A stretch of 52,770 nucleotides of DNA from Acidobacteriota bacterium (lineage in GTDB: Bacteria > Acidobacteriota > Terriglobia > UBA7540), in contig QHZN01000234.1 of assembly GCA_003225365.1 (NCBI GenBank), positions 1 to 52,770 on the forward strand. The letters run 5' to 3'. The translations under genes and the position numbers were made by a program. A model generated the notes under the pieces. It worked only from the letters and a program-made list of their open reading frames with translations. It searched no databases and was not told the DNA's origin. Shown piece by piece: positions 17,638-26,144 of the stretch. The first letter of the stretch is position 1, and every line of letters begins with the position of its first letter.

Positions 17638-17817
17638 ATCCCTTCCCGTTGGTCAGGGCAGGCTCTGAGCCCTTCGCATGTCATTCTGAGCGAAGCGAAG
17701 AATCCCTGCATTTCGACTCAGGGTAAACTTCGCGAAGGATCTGCTATTGCACGCGGCGCCGGAAAACAAAGCAGATTCCTCAGTCCGGCAAAGAACGCCG
17801 GACTTCGGAATGACATA
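17638..17817. repeat. MITE-like repeat, partial copy 3
   Basis: Contains GTCATTCTGAGCGAAGCGAA (from 17679) and ends in the opposite-strand GAATGAC, as in the elements at 14257 and 26145, but its terminal repeats are not clearly preserved. Its interior also has TCCGGC-N7-GCCGGA. It fills the gap between the convergent genes ending at 17550 and 17841. Confidence 0.55.
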
Positions 17818-17840
17818 CTCCTGCCCTCTTCGACAGCTTG

Positions 17841-18323
17841 CTAAACCAATCGCTTGAGCGCCACCAGAATCTCGTTGAGATCCGGCACGGTCCTCAGCTC
17901 GTAAACTTTCGACCAGGCGATTTTACCGTTCGAATCCACGATGAAGACGGCGCGGTCGTTGACAAAGGGGAGCGTGTGTTGGGTCGCTGGAAATATGCCG
18001 TACTTCGCCGCCGTTTCGGCGTAAGGCCAGCGATCGGTCGCGAGCGGGAACTTGAGACCGCCCAGGGATTCCTGGTAGGCGATGTGCGAGAAGACTGTGT
18101 CGGTATTGACGCCCACGACCTGGGCGTTCGCGCCGGTGAACTCAGCCAGCCGCTCCTGAGTCTCCGACAGTTGGTCGTCTCAAACCGGCGTGAAGTCGAG
18201 CGCGTAGAACAGAATGACGACCGTCTTGCCGCGATGCGCCGCGAGATGAAACTCCGCCTCATTTTCGCCCGTCGCCGCGTTCAACTTGAAATCCGGCGCC
18301 GTATCACCAACTTTTAAGGCCAT
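17841..18323 (-). CDS. Peroxiredoxin, probable selenoprotein (UGA at catalytic Cys)
   Basis: AhpC/TSA-family thiol peroxidase that would reduce H2O2 or organic peroxides. From ATG 18323 (GGAGG 7 nt upstream) it reads MALKVGDTAPDFKLNAATG then VVILFYALDFTPV, then an in-frame TGA (18182-18180), then DDQLSETQERLAEFTGANAQ and the rest of the fold (VGVNTDTVFSHIAYQ, GLKFPLATDRWPYAE, FVNDRAVFIVDSNGKIAW). In relatives the residue after FTPV is the peroxidatic Cys. Codon 48 is therefore TGA exactly at the catalytic position, and the protein contains no Cys at all. With selenocysteine it is 160 aa, full length. A SECIS-like stem-loop follows. The alternative is a single-base nonsense change or sequencing error. 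mbfA, another peroxide/iron gene, lies just upstream. Confidence 0.8.
18139..18162 (-). promoter_or_regulatory. Bacterial SECIS-like stem-loop after the TGA
   Basis: On the mRNA, 18 nt after the TGA, ACTCAG pairs perfectly with CTGAGT around the 10-nt loop GAGCGGCTGG, with a flanking G-U pair. The UGA-to-loop distance is 24 nt and the loop begins with G. This fits the published bacterial SECIS pattern (short stem, G in the first two loop bases, loop 16-37 nt from UGA). An inner AG/CT pairing could leave a CGG triloop with bulges. Confidence 0.6.
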
Positions 18324-18441
18324 TCCGCAACCTCCGCGCCGAGAGTGCGAGAGAACTTCGTCACCGTCATCCAACACTTTCGGCGCCAGCGCGGGATTCT
18401 AACCTAACGGCAAACTCGTTCCAAGCAGAGAACTCGTTGTC

Positions 18442-19398
18442 CTATGCGCTCCCAATGAGCACACCGGTGGCGAAGACGAGCAAGCCGCCGATCACGACCT
18501 GGAGCGCCGCGGAGAACGCGGGCGTGCCCATGTAACGATGGCGGAGCGAGGCAATAGCGAAGAGTTCCGCCAGCACAACCGCCACCGCGATCGCCATCGC
18601 CAGGCGGAAATTGCCCAAAAGAAACGGAAGTGTGTGCCCCACGCCGCCGATCGCCGTCATCACACCGCAGACCAAGCCTCGGAGGAGGGGATGGCCGCGC
18701 CCGGTCAGGCTGCCGTCGTCGGAGAGAGCTTCGGCGAAGCCCATGCTAATTCCGGCGCCGAGCGACGCCGCCAGCCCCACCGCAAACGCCGCCCAGCTAT
18801 TGCGCGTCGCAAACGCCGCGGCGAACACCGGCGCGAGCGTCGAGACGGAGCCGTCCATCAAACCGGCCAATCCCGGCTGAACGATTTGCAGCACGAACAG
18901 GCGCCGCCGGGCCTGCTCTTCCTGCTCCTTCGCGCCGCCCACCAACTTCTCGCGCCCCAGCTCTTCGGCAAGCTCTGAGTGGTGCCGCTCTTCCTCGGCG
19001 AGGTCGTCGAGAAGTTGCCGAATGCGTGCGTCCCCGGCTTTGGCCGCTGCCCTTTCGTAAAAGCGCCGCGTCTCGATTTCAATGGCGCTGGCTTCCCGGC
19101 GAATTTTGTCGAGGTCGAGCGGCTGCACAAGCCACATCGGCTGTCGCGTGACGAAGCCCTTGACGTCCTGACGGCGGATCAGCGGGATGTGCTCGCCAAA
19201 CTTCTCACGATAGAGCTCGATCAGCCGCCGCCGATGACCCAACTCTTCCACGCGCATGCCGTCGAAGACCGCAGCCGAGGCTGGAAAATCGGCGCGCAGG
19301 CCCTCGACGTAGTCGGCGTAAATGCGTTCGTCTTCTTCTTCGAGGGAAATCGCGAGCGCCAGTATTTCCATTTCAGAAAGGCTGTTAAAATCTTTCAT
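18442..19398 (-). CDS. mbfA: Membrane-bound ferritin-like iron exporter (MbfA type)
   Basis: A 318-aa fusion of a ferritin-like domain and a VIT1/CCC1-type membrane domain. In other bacteria MbfA exports iron and protects against H2O2. Ferritin ligands: [20 protein letters not shown] (ExxH), [14 protein letters not shown] and [12 protein letters not shown]. The membrane part starts near residue 165 with [19 protein letters not shown] and [10 protein letters not shown], typical of VIT1, followed by about five helices. GGAGG precedes ATG 19398. The peroxiredoxin is 118 nt downstream on the same strand, suggesting a shared oxidative or iron stress role. Confidence 0.9.
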   Translation of the reverse strand: MKDFNSLSEMEILALAISLEEEDERIYADYVEGLRADFPASAAVFDGMRVEELGHRRRLIELYREKFGEHIPLIRRQDVKGFVTRQPMWLVQPLDLDKIRREASAIEIETRRFYERAAAKAGDARIRQLLDDLAEEERHHSELAEELGREKLVGGAKEQEEQARRRLFVLQIVQPGLAGLMDGSVSTLAPVFAAAFATRNSWAAFAVGLAASLGAGISMGFAEALSDDGSLTGRGHPLLRGLVCGVMTAIGGVGHTLPFLLGNFRLAMAIAVAVVLAELFAIASLRHRYMGTPAFSAALQVVIGGLLVFATGVLIGSA

Positions 19399-19633
19399 GC
19401 CGCTGCCTCCTTGAACCTAGTAAGGCTCACCACCCGCGCTCAAGATTCGTCTGCACTTTTTTGGTAGTACGCCTTGCCGCCGGAATGGATTGTCTGAAGC
19501 AATTGCTGGCGCGCAAGCCGGGGAATGCGCTCCCGGGTTCCGGAGCATACTGATTGACATCGCCGCATGATTGGGGAGACACGGCATGCCGCACGGCCCG
19601 CGCTATCAAACCACGAGGCCTTGCAGATTCGGC

Positions 19634-20803
19634 TCAATACCTGGGCATGGTCGGATCCACTTCATCAGCCCAAGCGAGGACGCCGCCTTGCAGGTTATGG
19701 ATTTTACGGAAGCCCGCCTTCATTAGAAAGCCCACTGCTTGCGCGCTGCGCTGCCCGGAGCGGCAGTGGACGACGATTTCGTCGGCAGAACTGAGCTCGT
19801 GCATGCGCCGCGGGATCTCGCCGAGCGGGATGAGCTTCGAGCCCGGGATATTGCAGATCTGGTATTCGTGGGGCTCGCGGACGTCCACCAGCACGAAGGG
19901 CCTCTCGTCGTCCATCATCCGCTTCACTTCGCGCGCCGAAATCTCCGGCACCGTGACGGGGACGATGTGGTCTTCCCCGCGCACGCCGCAGAACTGGTCA
20001 TAGTCAATCAGCTTGGTGACCGTCGGATGCGCGCCGCAAACCGGGCACTCCGGGTTCTTTCGCAGTTTCAGCTCCCGAAACTTGAGGTGAAGCGCGTCGA
20101 ACAGAAGCAGGCGGCCGATCAGCGGCTGCCCCTGGCCGATGATGAGCTTGATGGTCTCGAGCGCTTGAATGCAGCCAATGATACCCGGCAGGACACCCAG
20201 CACGCCGCCCTCGGCGCAGCTCGGCACCAGGCCCGGCGGAGGCGGCTCAGGGTAAAGGCAGCGGTAGCACGGCCCTTCCCTCGCATAGAAGACTGAGGCC
20301 TGGCCCTCGAATCGGAAGATGCTCCCGTAAACGTTGGGCTTTCCAAGCAGCACGCAGGCGTCGTTGACGAGATAACGCGTGGGGAAATTGTCTGTCCCGT
20401 CGGCGATGACGTCGTAGTCTTTGAGGATGTCGAGCGCGTTCTCGGACGTTAGGCGCGTTTCGTGGGCGACAACTTCCACGTTCGGGTTGATTTCGGCAAT
20501 TGTCTCGCTCGCCGAGTGGAGCTTCGGGCGGCCGACGTCGCTCGTCCCGTGGATAATTTGCCGCTGGAGATTGGTGAAGTCCACCACGTCGAAATCCACG
20601 ATACCGAGCTTGCCGACGCCCGCCGCCGCCAGATACAGAGCCAGTGGCGCGCCCAGCCCCCCGGCACCGATGGTCAGCACCTTTGCCTGCTTCAGTTTCA
20701 ACTGCCCGTTCATGCCGACTTCGGGCATGATGAGGTGCCGGCTGTAGCGCAGGATTTCGTCATTGGATAAACGCGTTCCGGGTGTGGTTGTCAAGATGGC
20801 CAT
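19634..20803 (-). CDS. moeZ: MoeZ: adenylyltransferase-sulfurtransferase (ThiF plus rhodanese)
   Basis: A 389-aa activator of ubiquitin-like sulfur carriers. The N-terminal E1/ThiF domain has IGAGGLGAPLALYLAAAGVG, DFTNLQRQI and DGTDNFPTRYLVND. Zn-binding Cys pairs are PCYRCLYPEP and ECPVCGAHP. The C-terminal rhodanese domain (about 280-389) has the active loop VVHCRSGQRSA. In actinobacteria MoeZ adenylates and sulfurates CysO and MoaD. Here it follows cysO by 156 nt, so the CysO-like carrier is the likely partner. Confidence 0.92.
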   Translation of the reverse strand: MAILTTTPGTRLSNDEILRYSRHLIMPEVGMNGQLKLKQAKVLTIGAGGLGAPLALYLAAAGVGKLGIVDFDVVDFTNLQRQIIHGTSDVGRPKLHSASETIAEINPNVEVVAHETRLTSENALDILKDYDVIADGTDNFPTRYLVNDACVLLGKPNVYGSIFRFEGQASVFYAREGPCYRCLYPEPPPPGLVPSCAEGGVLGVLPGIIGCIQALETIKLIIGQGQPLIGRLLLFDALHLKFRELKLRKNPECPVCGAHPTVTKLIDYDQFCGVRGEDHIVPVTVPEISAREVKRMMDDERPFVLVDVREPHEYQICNIPGSKLIPLGEIPRRMHELSSADEIVVHCRSGQRSAQAVGFLMKAGFRKIHNLQGGVLAWADEVDPTMPRY

Positions 20804-20959
20804 GAGAAATCCCTCAAAAATAGATTAGCAAATAAATCTGCTCGCGGCGCGCCGTGCGCCGATTTGCGCCTACGAGCTCTCCGACAAGTGGTTTCACGGC
20901 AAAGGGCGAAGGGAAAAGCCCGGGAGATCTCGCCCGGACACACCGGAGCGAGGCCCAGG

Positions 20960-21259
20960 CTATCTACAGATACAGCGGCGCGCGCAGCCGCCGGCGATGG
21001 AGGGGACAATGGTGATGACGTCGTTGGCGTTGAGTGGCGTCTGCTCTTTCTGGAGAAACCGGATGTCCTCGTCGTTGAGGTAGACGTTGACGAAGCTGCG
21101 CAGTCTGCCATCTTCGGTATAGAGGTGCCGGCGCAAATCGCCGTACTCCGCCGTCAGATGGGCTAGCGCCTCGCCAATCGTGGTTGCCTGAACTTCGACG
21201 GCGTCTCGTTTGCCCACATACTGCCGCAACGGCGTTGGTATAACAACCTTTACCGCCAT
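20960..21259 (-). CDS. cysO: CysO-like sulfur carrier with an extra Cys-rich tail
   Basis: A beta-grasp MoaD/ThiS-family carrier of 99 aa. RSFVNVYLNDEDIRFL and DVITIVPSIAGG closely resemble CysO of mycobacteria, whose C-terminal Gly-Gly is converted to a thiocarboxylate that donates sulfur for cysteine. Here eight residues (CARRCICR) follow the Gly-Gly. Carriers of this kind must end in free Gly-Gly, so the tail must be removed or is a stop-loss change: the codon after the second Gly is TGC, one base from TGA. The adjacent JAMM protease is the obvious processing enzyme. Confidence 0.88.
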   Translation of the reverse strand: MAVKVVIPTPLRQYVGKRDAVEVQATTIGEALAHLTAEYGDLRRHLYTEDGRLRSFVNVYLNDEDIRFLQKEQTPLNANDVITIVPSIAGGCARRCICR

Positions 21260-21351
21260 CCCGATTCCCCCGTCAATTCCTTAGCTGGCAAGCCCAATCC
21301 GCCCGCGGCCCTGAGATAATGCATTAGATGACCAGCACTACAGGAACGTTT

Positions 21352-21825
21352 CTAGCCAACCACCTCAATGGCCTCCGAGCCGAACCGCGACCGATCTTCC
21401 GTCAAGACCCATGATGTCAACTCTTTCGCCTCGCCTCGAACCACCGACACGATGACATAAGAATACCACGGCCAGGCGTGCTCGCGGTCGTAGTTCGACG
21501 GCCGAGCCGGATGGTCGGGGTGCGAGTGGTAGTAACCCACAACATCCAAACCCCGCGCGCGCGCGTCCTTTTCGGCCCGCAACTGTTCGCGCGGGTCAAT
21601 CAGGAAGCGGTTCCGCTCCGATTCCCTTCCGGGCTCTTCCAACGGCAGCACCTCCCGCGCCTTCTCCGGATCCGTGCGCAGGTTTCTAAGTGGCACCGCT
21701 TCGATGACCCGTTTGTTCTCGCCTTCCGCCCGACCGAACAGCACGCCGCAACATTCGTTCGGATAATCGCGCGCGCCGTGCTGTCGAATCATTTCAAGTG
21801 GTCGTGGGTCCAGGTTCAGTACCAT
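21352..21825 (-). CDS. mec: Mec-type JAMM/MPN metalloprotease
   Basis: A 157-aa Zn-dependent isopeptidase. The motif ECCGVLFGR supplies the glutamate, and GYYHSHPDHPARPSNYD supplies the JAMM signature H-x-H-P-x(7)-S-x-x-D. In Mycobacterium, Mec releases cysteine from the CysO-cysteine adduct; related enzymes (QbsD, HcyD) trim carrier precursors to expose Gly-Gly. Gene order cysM - membrane protein - mec - cysO - moeZ supports the cysteine route. Its start overlaps the preceding membrane protein gene by 32 nt. Confidence 0.9.
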   Translation of the reverse strand: MVLNLDPRPLEMIRQHGARDYPNECCGVLFGRAEGENKRVIEAVPLRNLRTDPEKAREVLPLEEPGRESERNRFLIDPREQLRAEKDARARGLDVVGYYHSHPDHPARPSNYDREHAWPWYSYVIVSVVRGEAKELTSWVLTEDRSRFGSEAIEVVG

Positions 21826-22615
21826 TGACGAATCCCCGCAAAACCAATGTAGACCGGAGTCTGAGCATTCGAAGCACCCAGTAGGTGGCCAAACCAGCGG
21901 CCAAATGCTTTAGCGTATGGCCGCTCACGACATGGCCAAACTCGAAAATGGGCCTATCGAGCAATTCAAGAATGTGGGCCAGGATGAAGAGGCACAGTAC
22001 GCTCAGGACATCACCCCCGCGCGTATAACGCGCTGGAAACGAGAACAAAATCAGGGGGACGGCCAAGAGCGGATAAAATTGCGCCACGATGTAGAATCGC
22101 AGGTCACCACTTCCCAGCTGTTCGCTGACGTGCCAGTAGACTACCGAACATACTCCGAACATCAAGAGCGGAAACAATAGCCGCAGGCCGAATTTGACGC
22201 TGACCCGCTCTACGACGGTGGCGCTGAAGAACGCCATCAACGCAAAGGCGATTGGCAAACGGTCCCACGCGAGTCGGTCATTTCCCGGCGCAAGATGGTA
22301 ATAGGCCGATCCCGCGGCGATGAGCGTCACGCCGGCGAAGAAGGCAGCGTAAGGCCATCGCTCTTCCGATACAATAAAAAGTCTCGCAATCCCAGAGCCT
22401 CGCTTCCGAAACAAAAAAGTAAGTCCAAGTACTCCCACGAATACAAACGCTGCATTGGAGAGAACATTTAAGCCATTCGGAATTCCTAGAATCGCCCGCT
22501 GGTCGGCAAAGTTGTTGTAGGCGGGGTCCTGAGGGATTCGAGGCAAAAGGAGTACGATTGCGACCGCGCCGAGCGTGAGTGTTCCGAGGATCGCTAGGCG
22601 ATTGGCCTTCGTCAC
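21794..22615 (-). CDS. CREST/alkaline ceramidase-like membrane protein
   Basis: A 273-aa protein with about seven hydrophobic helices. It carries the putative metal residues of the CREST hydrolase superfamily: SAYYHLAPGNDRLAWDRLP (Ser, His, Asp) and GHVVSGHTLKHLAAG (two His in the last helix). Alkaline ceramidases and PAQR receptors share this pattern. The GTG 22615 start overlaps the cysM stop (GTGA), and its end overlaps mec, so it is translationally coupled within the cysteine operon. Why a ceramidase-like hydrolase sits there is unknown. Confidence 0.8.
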   Translation of the reverse strand: MTKANRLAILGTLTLGAVAIVLLLPRIPQDPAYNNFADQRAILGIPNGLNVLSNAAFVFVGVLGLTFLFRKRGSGIARLFIVSEERWPYAAFFAGVTLIAAGSAYYHLAPGNDRLAWDRLPIAFALMAFFSATVVERVSVKFGLRLLFPLLMFGVCSVVYWHVSEQLGSGDLRFYIVAQFYPLLAVPLILFSFPARYTRGGDVLSVLCLFILAHILELLDRPIFEFGHVVSGHTLKHLAAGLATYWVLRMLRLRSTLVLRGFVNGTEPGPTTT

Positions 22616-23580
22616 CGAGGTACTCCCTCGGGCACTTCGTCCCAGAAGCGTTCGCTCAAATATTTGTCGCCGCTGTCGGGGAAGATAGTCACGATGACGC
22701 CCCGGCGCGCTTGCCTGGCGACTTCGAGGGCGGCCACCATCGCCGCGCCCGACGACACGCCGACCAGGAGGCCTTCCTCGCGCGCCAAGCGCAGCGTCAT
22801 GGCGTAGGCGTCTTCGGTCGAGACGGCCAAGTCTAGGTCCGCAAGCTTCGGATCGTAAATCCCCGGCACGATTGCCGTCGCCATATGTTTCAGGCCTTCG
22901 AGGCCGTGGAACGGCGAATCGGGCTGAAAGGAGACGCAACGGATGTCGCCCTTCAGCTCTTTCAAGCGCCGGGCGGTGCCCATGAGCGTGCCGCTGGTGC
23001 CGAGTCCGGCCACAAAATGCGTAATACGGCCTCCCGTCTGCTCGAAGATCTCGGGCGCGGTGGTTTTGTAGTGTGCCTGCCAGTTTGCCGGGTTGTCGTA
23101 CTGGTTGGCATAGAAGTAGAGGGCGGGGTTTTCGGCCGCGACCTCGCGCACGCGCCGGATGGCGCCGTCGGAGCCTTCCATCGGGTCGGTATAAACTACC
23201 TCCGCACCGTAAGCCTTCAGGATGCGCTTGCGCTCGAGGCTCACGTTCGAGGGCATGTAAAGCCGAGCGCGATAGCCCCGCGCCGCCGAAATCATGGCGT
23301 AGGCTATGCCGGTATTGCCCGAAGTCGAGTCCACCAGAATTTTGTCTTTCGACATCCGGCCCTCGCGCTCGGCTTCCAGAATGATGTTTTTCGCCGGGCG
23401 GTCTTTGACCGAGCCGCCCGGGTTCGCCCACTCGGCTTTGGCGTAGAACTCGACTTGCGGAAACTCGCTTCCGATTCGTAGGAAGCTCAGTAGGGGCGTG
23501 TTGCCGATAAGCGAAAGTACGTCGGTGTGCCCGGGAATCCCGCGCGAAGCTTCCGCCGCTTGTTTGTGGGTCTCGGTCAT
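22612..23580 (-). CDS. cysM: Cysteine synthase B (CysO-dependent type)
   Basis: A PLP-dependent beta-replacement enzyme of 322 aa. Motifs: SLIGNTPLL, the PLP lysine in WANPGGSVKDRPA, the substrate loop DSTSGNTGIAYAM, GLGTSGTLMG (phosphate-binding) and GVSSGAAM. With mec, cysO and moeZ adjacent, it most likely uses O-phosphoserine (or O-acetylserine) plus CysO thiocarboxylate rather than free sulfide, as mycobacterial CysM does; that preference is inferred. It follows the M28 peptidase by 95 nt. Confidence 0.92.
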   Translation of the reverse strand: MTETHKQAAEASRGIPGHTDVLSLIGNTPLLSFLRIGSEFPQVEFYAKAEWANPGGSVKDRPAKNIILEAEREGRMSKDKILVDSTSGNTGIAYAMISAARGYRARLYMPSNVSLERKRILKAYGAEVVYTDPMEGSDGAIRRVREVAAENPALYFYANQYDNPANWQAHYKTTAPEIFEQTGGRITHFVAGLGTSGTLMGTARRLKELKGDIRCVSFQPDSPFHGLEGLKHMATAIVPGIYDPKLADLDLAVSTEDAYAMTLRLAREEGLLVGVSSGAAMVAALEVARQARRGVIVTIFPDSGDKYLSERFWDEVPEGVPR

Positions 23581-23675
23581 GGAATGAAGGTGGGATTCCG
23601 GAACGCCGGCGACGTGCCCGAAATCCGCTGGCTATCTCGGAACCCTGGGCGCCAAGTCGGCGCGCGCCTCGCTGA

Positions 23676-26000
23676 TTATTGGGCGGCGCGTTCGAGATCG
23701 CTCGACGCCGAATTGATGAGGGACGCCTCGTCCTCAATGACTTGGGCAACCACGCCAATTTCCTTGTCCGCCTCCTCCCAATGCTTCAACTCTATTGCCT
23801 CGCGAACCGCAGGGAGGGTCTTGACGCCGTAGCCCGTGTAAAGGCCCGGGGCATAAATCTCATGCCGGTACCACGGCCGGCCCGGCAGCCCCTCCGGCCG
23901 CGTCAGCTTGCGCTCGCTTTCGATAAGCTCTCGGTTGAGCGCCCGAAGCGAGTCCAGGGCGATTGCCGGGTGCCCGGCTGCTGTCGCATGCTCAAGCGCC
24001 CTCTGGTAACGTTGGGCGCTGGAGGCGATTTTCACCAAAGCGTTATCGAGCGGAGAGAAATTGAGATAGGGCGGGACAGGCTCGATCGGGGGCGGCACGG
24101 AGGTCTTCTTGGGATCAGCGGTTGCCGTGAAAACTCCCTCTTCTGTTTCGCGATTGCGCTCGCGAATTTGATCCTGCTTATCTTTCAGGAGCTGTCTGAG
24201 CTCATCAACATATTTGCGGACGGCCTCGGCCAGCGCGGTGAAATCGTAGGGCAAGACGTCGGAGTCCGCCAAGCGCACCACCGCTGTCCCGATGGTTTGA
24301 GAAAGGGCGCGCCCGTAAACAAAATCGGTGTCGGAGAAGTGGGTATACCAGTAGAAATCGTCATAAATCGAGTGGTAGATTCCGCCGCCGTCTTCACCGC
24401 TATAACCCAGGCTGAGCGAAGCGATGCCCAGATGCTGGATGAAGGGCGTATAGTCGGAGCCTGAGCCGAGCGCGTCGATCCTCAAGTCAGGCCGCGTGCG
24501 CAACTCCTCGAGTTTGTCCTGAGCCGCGGAAGGGTGGGTTGCAATTACGGTCGAAAGGTCGCTCGGGGCCGCCTCCCGCGCGTCGGCGATGCGCTTCAGT
24601 TGGAGCCGCCTCCAGACGGAAATCTTCTTCTCAGGGTCCCGAATGTCGCGCGCAACTTCATTAACAAACTTCTCAAGTGTGTGGGAGCCCGCGAGCTCGA
24701 GATAGCCGCGGCCGTTCGAGTCCGAGTTGATGTACACGACCGCCTTGCTTCCGAGTTCGTCGGCGTGCTCTTCGGCCCACTCGGTCGAGCCGAGCAATCC
24801 TTCCTCCTCCCCGTCCCACGCGCAGTAAATGATAGTTCGTCTCGGCTTCCATCCTTGCCTCAGGAGCTCCGCAAGCCCCCGCGCTTCTTCGAGCAACGCC
24901 ACCTGGCCGGAGACGGGATCTTCGGCGCCATTGACCCAGGCGTCGTGGTGGTTCCCGCGAATGATCCATTCATCGGGAAAGTCACTGCCCGGGATCCTCG
25001 CGATGACGTCGTAAATCGGCTTGATGTCCCAATTGAAAATCGCCTTCAGGTGAACTTTGGCCGGCCCCGGGCCGAGACGATAGGTGATGCCCACGCCGCC
25101 GCGCCAGCTCTCGGGCGCGATAGGTCCGCCGAGCGCGGCAAGCAGAGGCCGTGCGTCGGCGTAGGAGATGGGCAAGGTCGGAATCTTCGCGAAAACCTTC
25201 ACGTCCTTGAGGTCCAGGCGCTTGGCTTCTTTCGTCGCCCCTAAGCCGGGTGTGAGCGGGTCGCCGGTATAGAGCGGCATGTCCATAAGGCTCCCGCGTT
25301 GCACGCCGTCGGGCGGCCGCCAAGCGCCTTCCGGAAAAGTCTCACCCTGGGAGTAACCGTCGTCGCGCGGGTCGGAAAAGATCAGGCAGCCCACCGCGCC
25401 GTGCTCGGCCGCGACTTTGGGCTTGATGCCTCGCCAACTCGCGCCGTAACGCGCCATCACGATCGCCCCTTTCACGGAAATGCCCAGCCGCTCGAGCTGC
25501 TCGTAGTCGTCGGGTATGCCATAGTTGACATAGACGAGCGGGGCGGTCACCTCGCCGTCCACCGAGTAGGCGTTATAAGTGGGCAGTTGCTCGTCGTGCT
25601 GGTTTGAGGTGGGGTCGCCCTGGACGGTCGGTTCCTCGAGTTTGGCCGTGAAGTGGGTCGGCGCGACAAGTTCGACCGCGCGCACCTTGGGCGTCGGAAA
25701 CAGTACCTCGAACTCCTCGATGTGCGCGTCGAGCCCCCACTCTTTGAACTTTGAAAGAATCCACTCGGCATTGTCTTTATCGTAGGGCGAACCGACGTGA
25801 TGCGGCCGCGCCGACAGCCGCTGCATGTAGGCGCGCAAATTGGCCGGGCCCGGCACGGCACGGAACTTCTCTTCCCACTGGCGTTCGGTCTGGGAGTCCC
25901 CGTCAAAGTACCCAATAAGTGGATCGCCCGGTCTAGCCGACTCTGCGGCCAGGGCGACGCTCGTCAAGAGCAGTCCTGCCATCCAAGTGAAATGGCGCAT
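23676..26000 (-). CDS. Secreted M28 metallopeptidase, glutamate carboxypeptidase II-like
   Basis: A 774-aa exported aminopeptidase/carboxypeptidase. A signal peptide (TWMAGLLLTSVALAAES) precedes a protease-associated (PA) domain at about 110-290, then the M28 domain. Zn ligands are visible in RGNHHDAWVNGAEDP (His, Asp), CAWDGEEEGLLGS (catalytic Glu pair), VYINSDSNG (Asp) and GGIYHSIYDDFYW (His). A C-terminal helical dimerisation domain follows, as in glutamate carboxypeptidase II and transferrin receptor. ATG 26000 is preceded by GGGAGGG. It is likely a periplasmic oligopeptide degrader. Confidence 0.92.
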   Translation of the reverse strand: MRHFTWMAGLLLTSVALAAESARPGDPLIGYFDGDSQTERQWEEKFRAVPGPANLRAYMQRLSARPHHVGSPYDKDNAEWILSKFKEWGLDAHIEEFEVLFPTPKVRAVELVAPTHFTAKLEEPTVQGDPTSNQHDEQLPTYNAYSVDGEVTAPLVYVNYGIPDDYEQLERLGISVKGAIVMARYGASWRGIKPKVAAEHGAVGCLIFSDPRDDGYSQGETFPEGAWRPPDGVQRGSLMDMPLYTGDPLTPGLGATKEAKRLDLKDVKVFAKIPTLPISYADARPLLAALGGPIAPESWRGGVGITYRLGPGPAKVHLKAIFNWDIKPIYDVIARIPGSDFPDEWIIRGNHHDAWVNGAEDPVSGQVALLEEARGLAELLRQGWKPRRTIIYCAWDGEEEGLLGSTEWAEEHADELGSKAVVYINSDSNGRGYLELAGSHTLEKFVNEVARDIRDPEKKISVWRRLQLKRIADAREAAPSDLSTVIATHPSAAQDKLEELRTRPDLRIDALGSGSDYTPFIQHLGIASLSLGYSGEDGGGIYHSIYDDFYWYTHFSDTDFVYGRALSQTIGTAVVRLADSDVLPYDFTALAEAVRKYVDELRQLLKDKQDQIRERNRETEEGVFTATADPKKTSVPPPIEPVPPYLNFSPLDNALVKIASSAQRYQRALEHATAAGHPAIALDSLRALNRELIESERKLTRPEGLPGRPWYRHEIYAPGLYTGYGVKTLPAVREAIELKHWEEADKEIGVVAQVIEDEASLINSASSDLERAAQ

Positions 26001-26051
26001 TAAGCCCTCCCCTGTGCGCAACTTGTATCCCCGCGCCTCGATTGAGCGCGG

Positions 26052-26081
26052 AGTATAGTGGAATTCAAGGCTGCGGGACAA
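26052..26081 (-). promoter_or_regulatory. Promoter of the M28 peptidase gene
   Basis: Minus-strand TTGTCC (26081-26076), 18 bp, then TATACT (26057-26052), with CCAC before and C after the -10. The start of transcription would be about 45 nt before ATG 26000. The same arrangement, including CCACTATACTC, precedes the M16 peptidase operon at 29568-29597. Confidence 0.5.
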
Positions 26082-26144
26082 TAGGTCTGGCGAGGTAAAA
26101 TTCTTGAATCCCAGTTGTCGTGCTTATCAATGGTCGTCTCTTCT

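Noticed and set aside
18180-18182. Reading the TGA in the peroxiredoxin as an ordinary nonsense mutation
   Set aside because: Not fully excluded, but its exact coincidence with the catalytic Cys, the intact downstream sequence and the SECIS-like stem make selenocysteine the better explanation.
23073-23384. Overlapping plus-strand frames within cysM
   Set aside because: They are opposite a complete PLP enzyme and are composed mainly of Arg/Pro/Ser, typical of antisense shadows.
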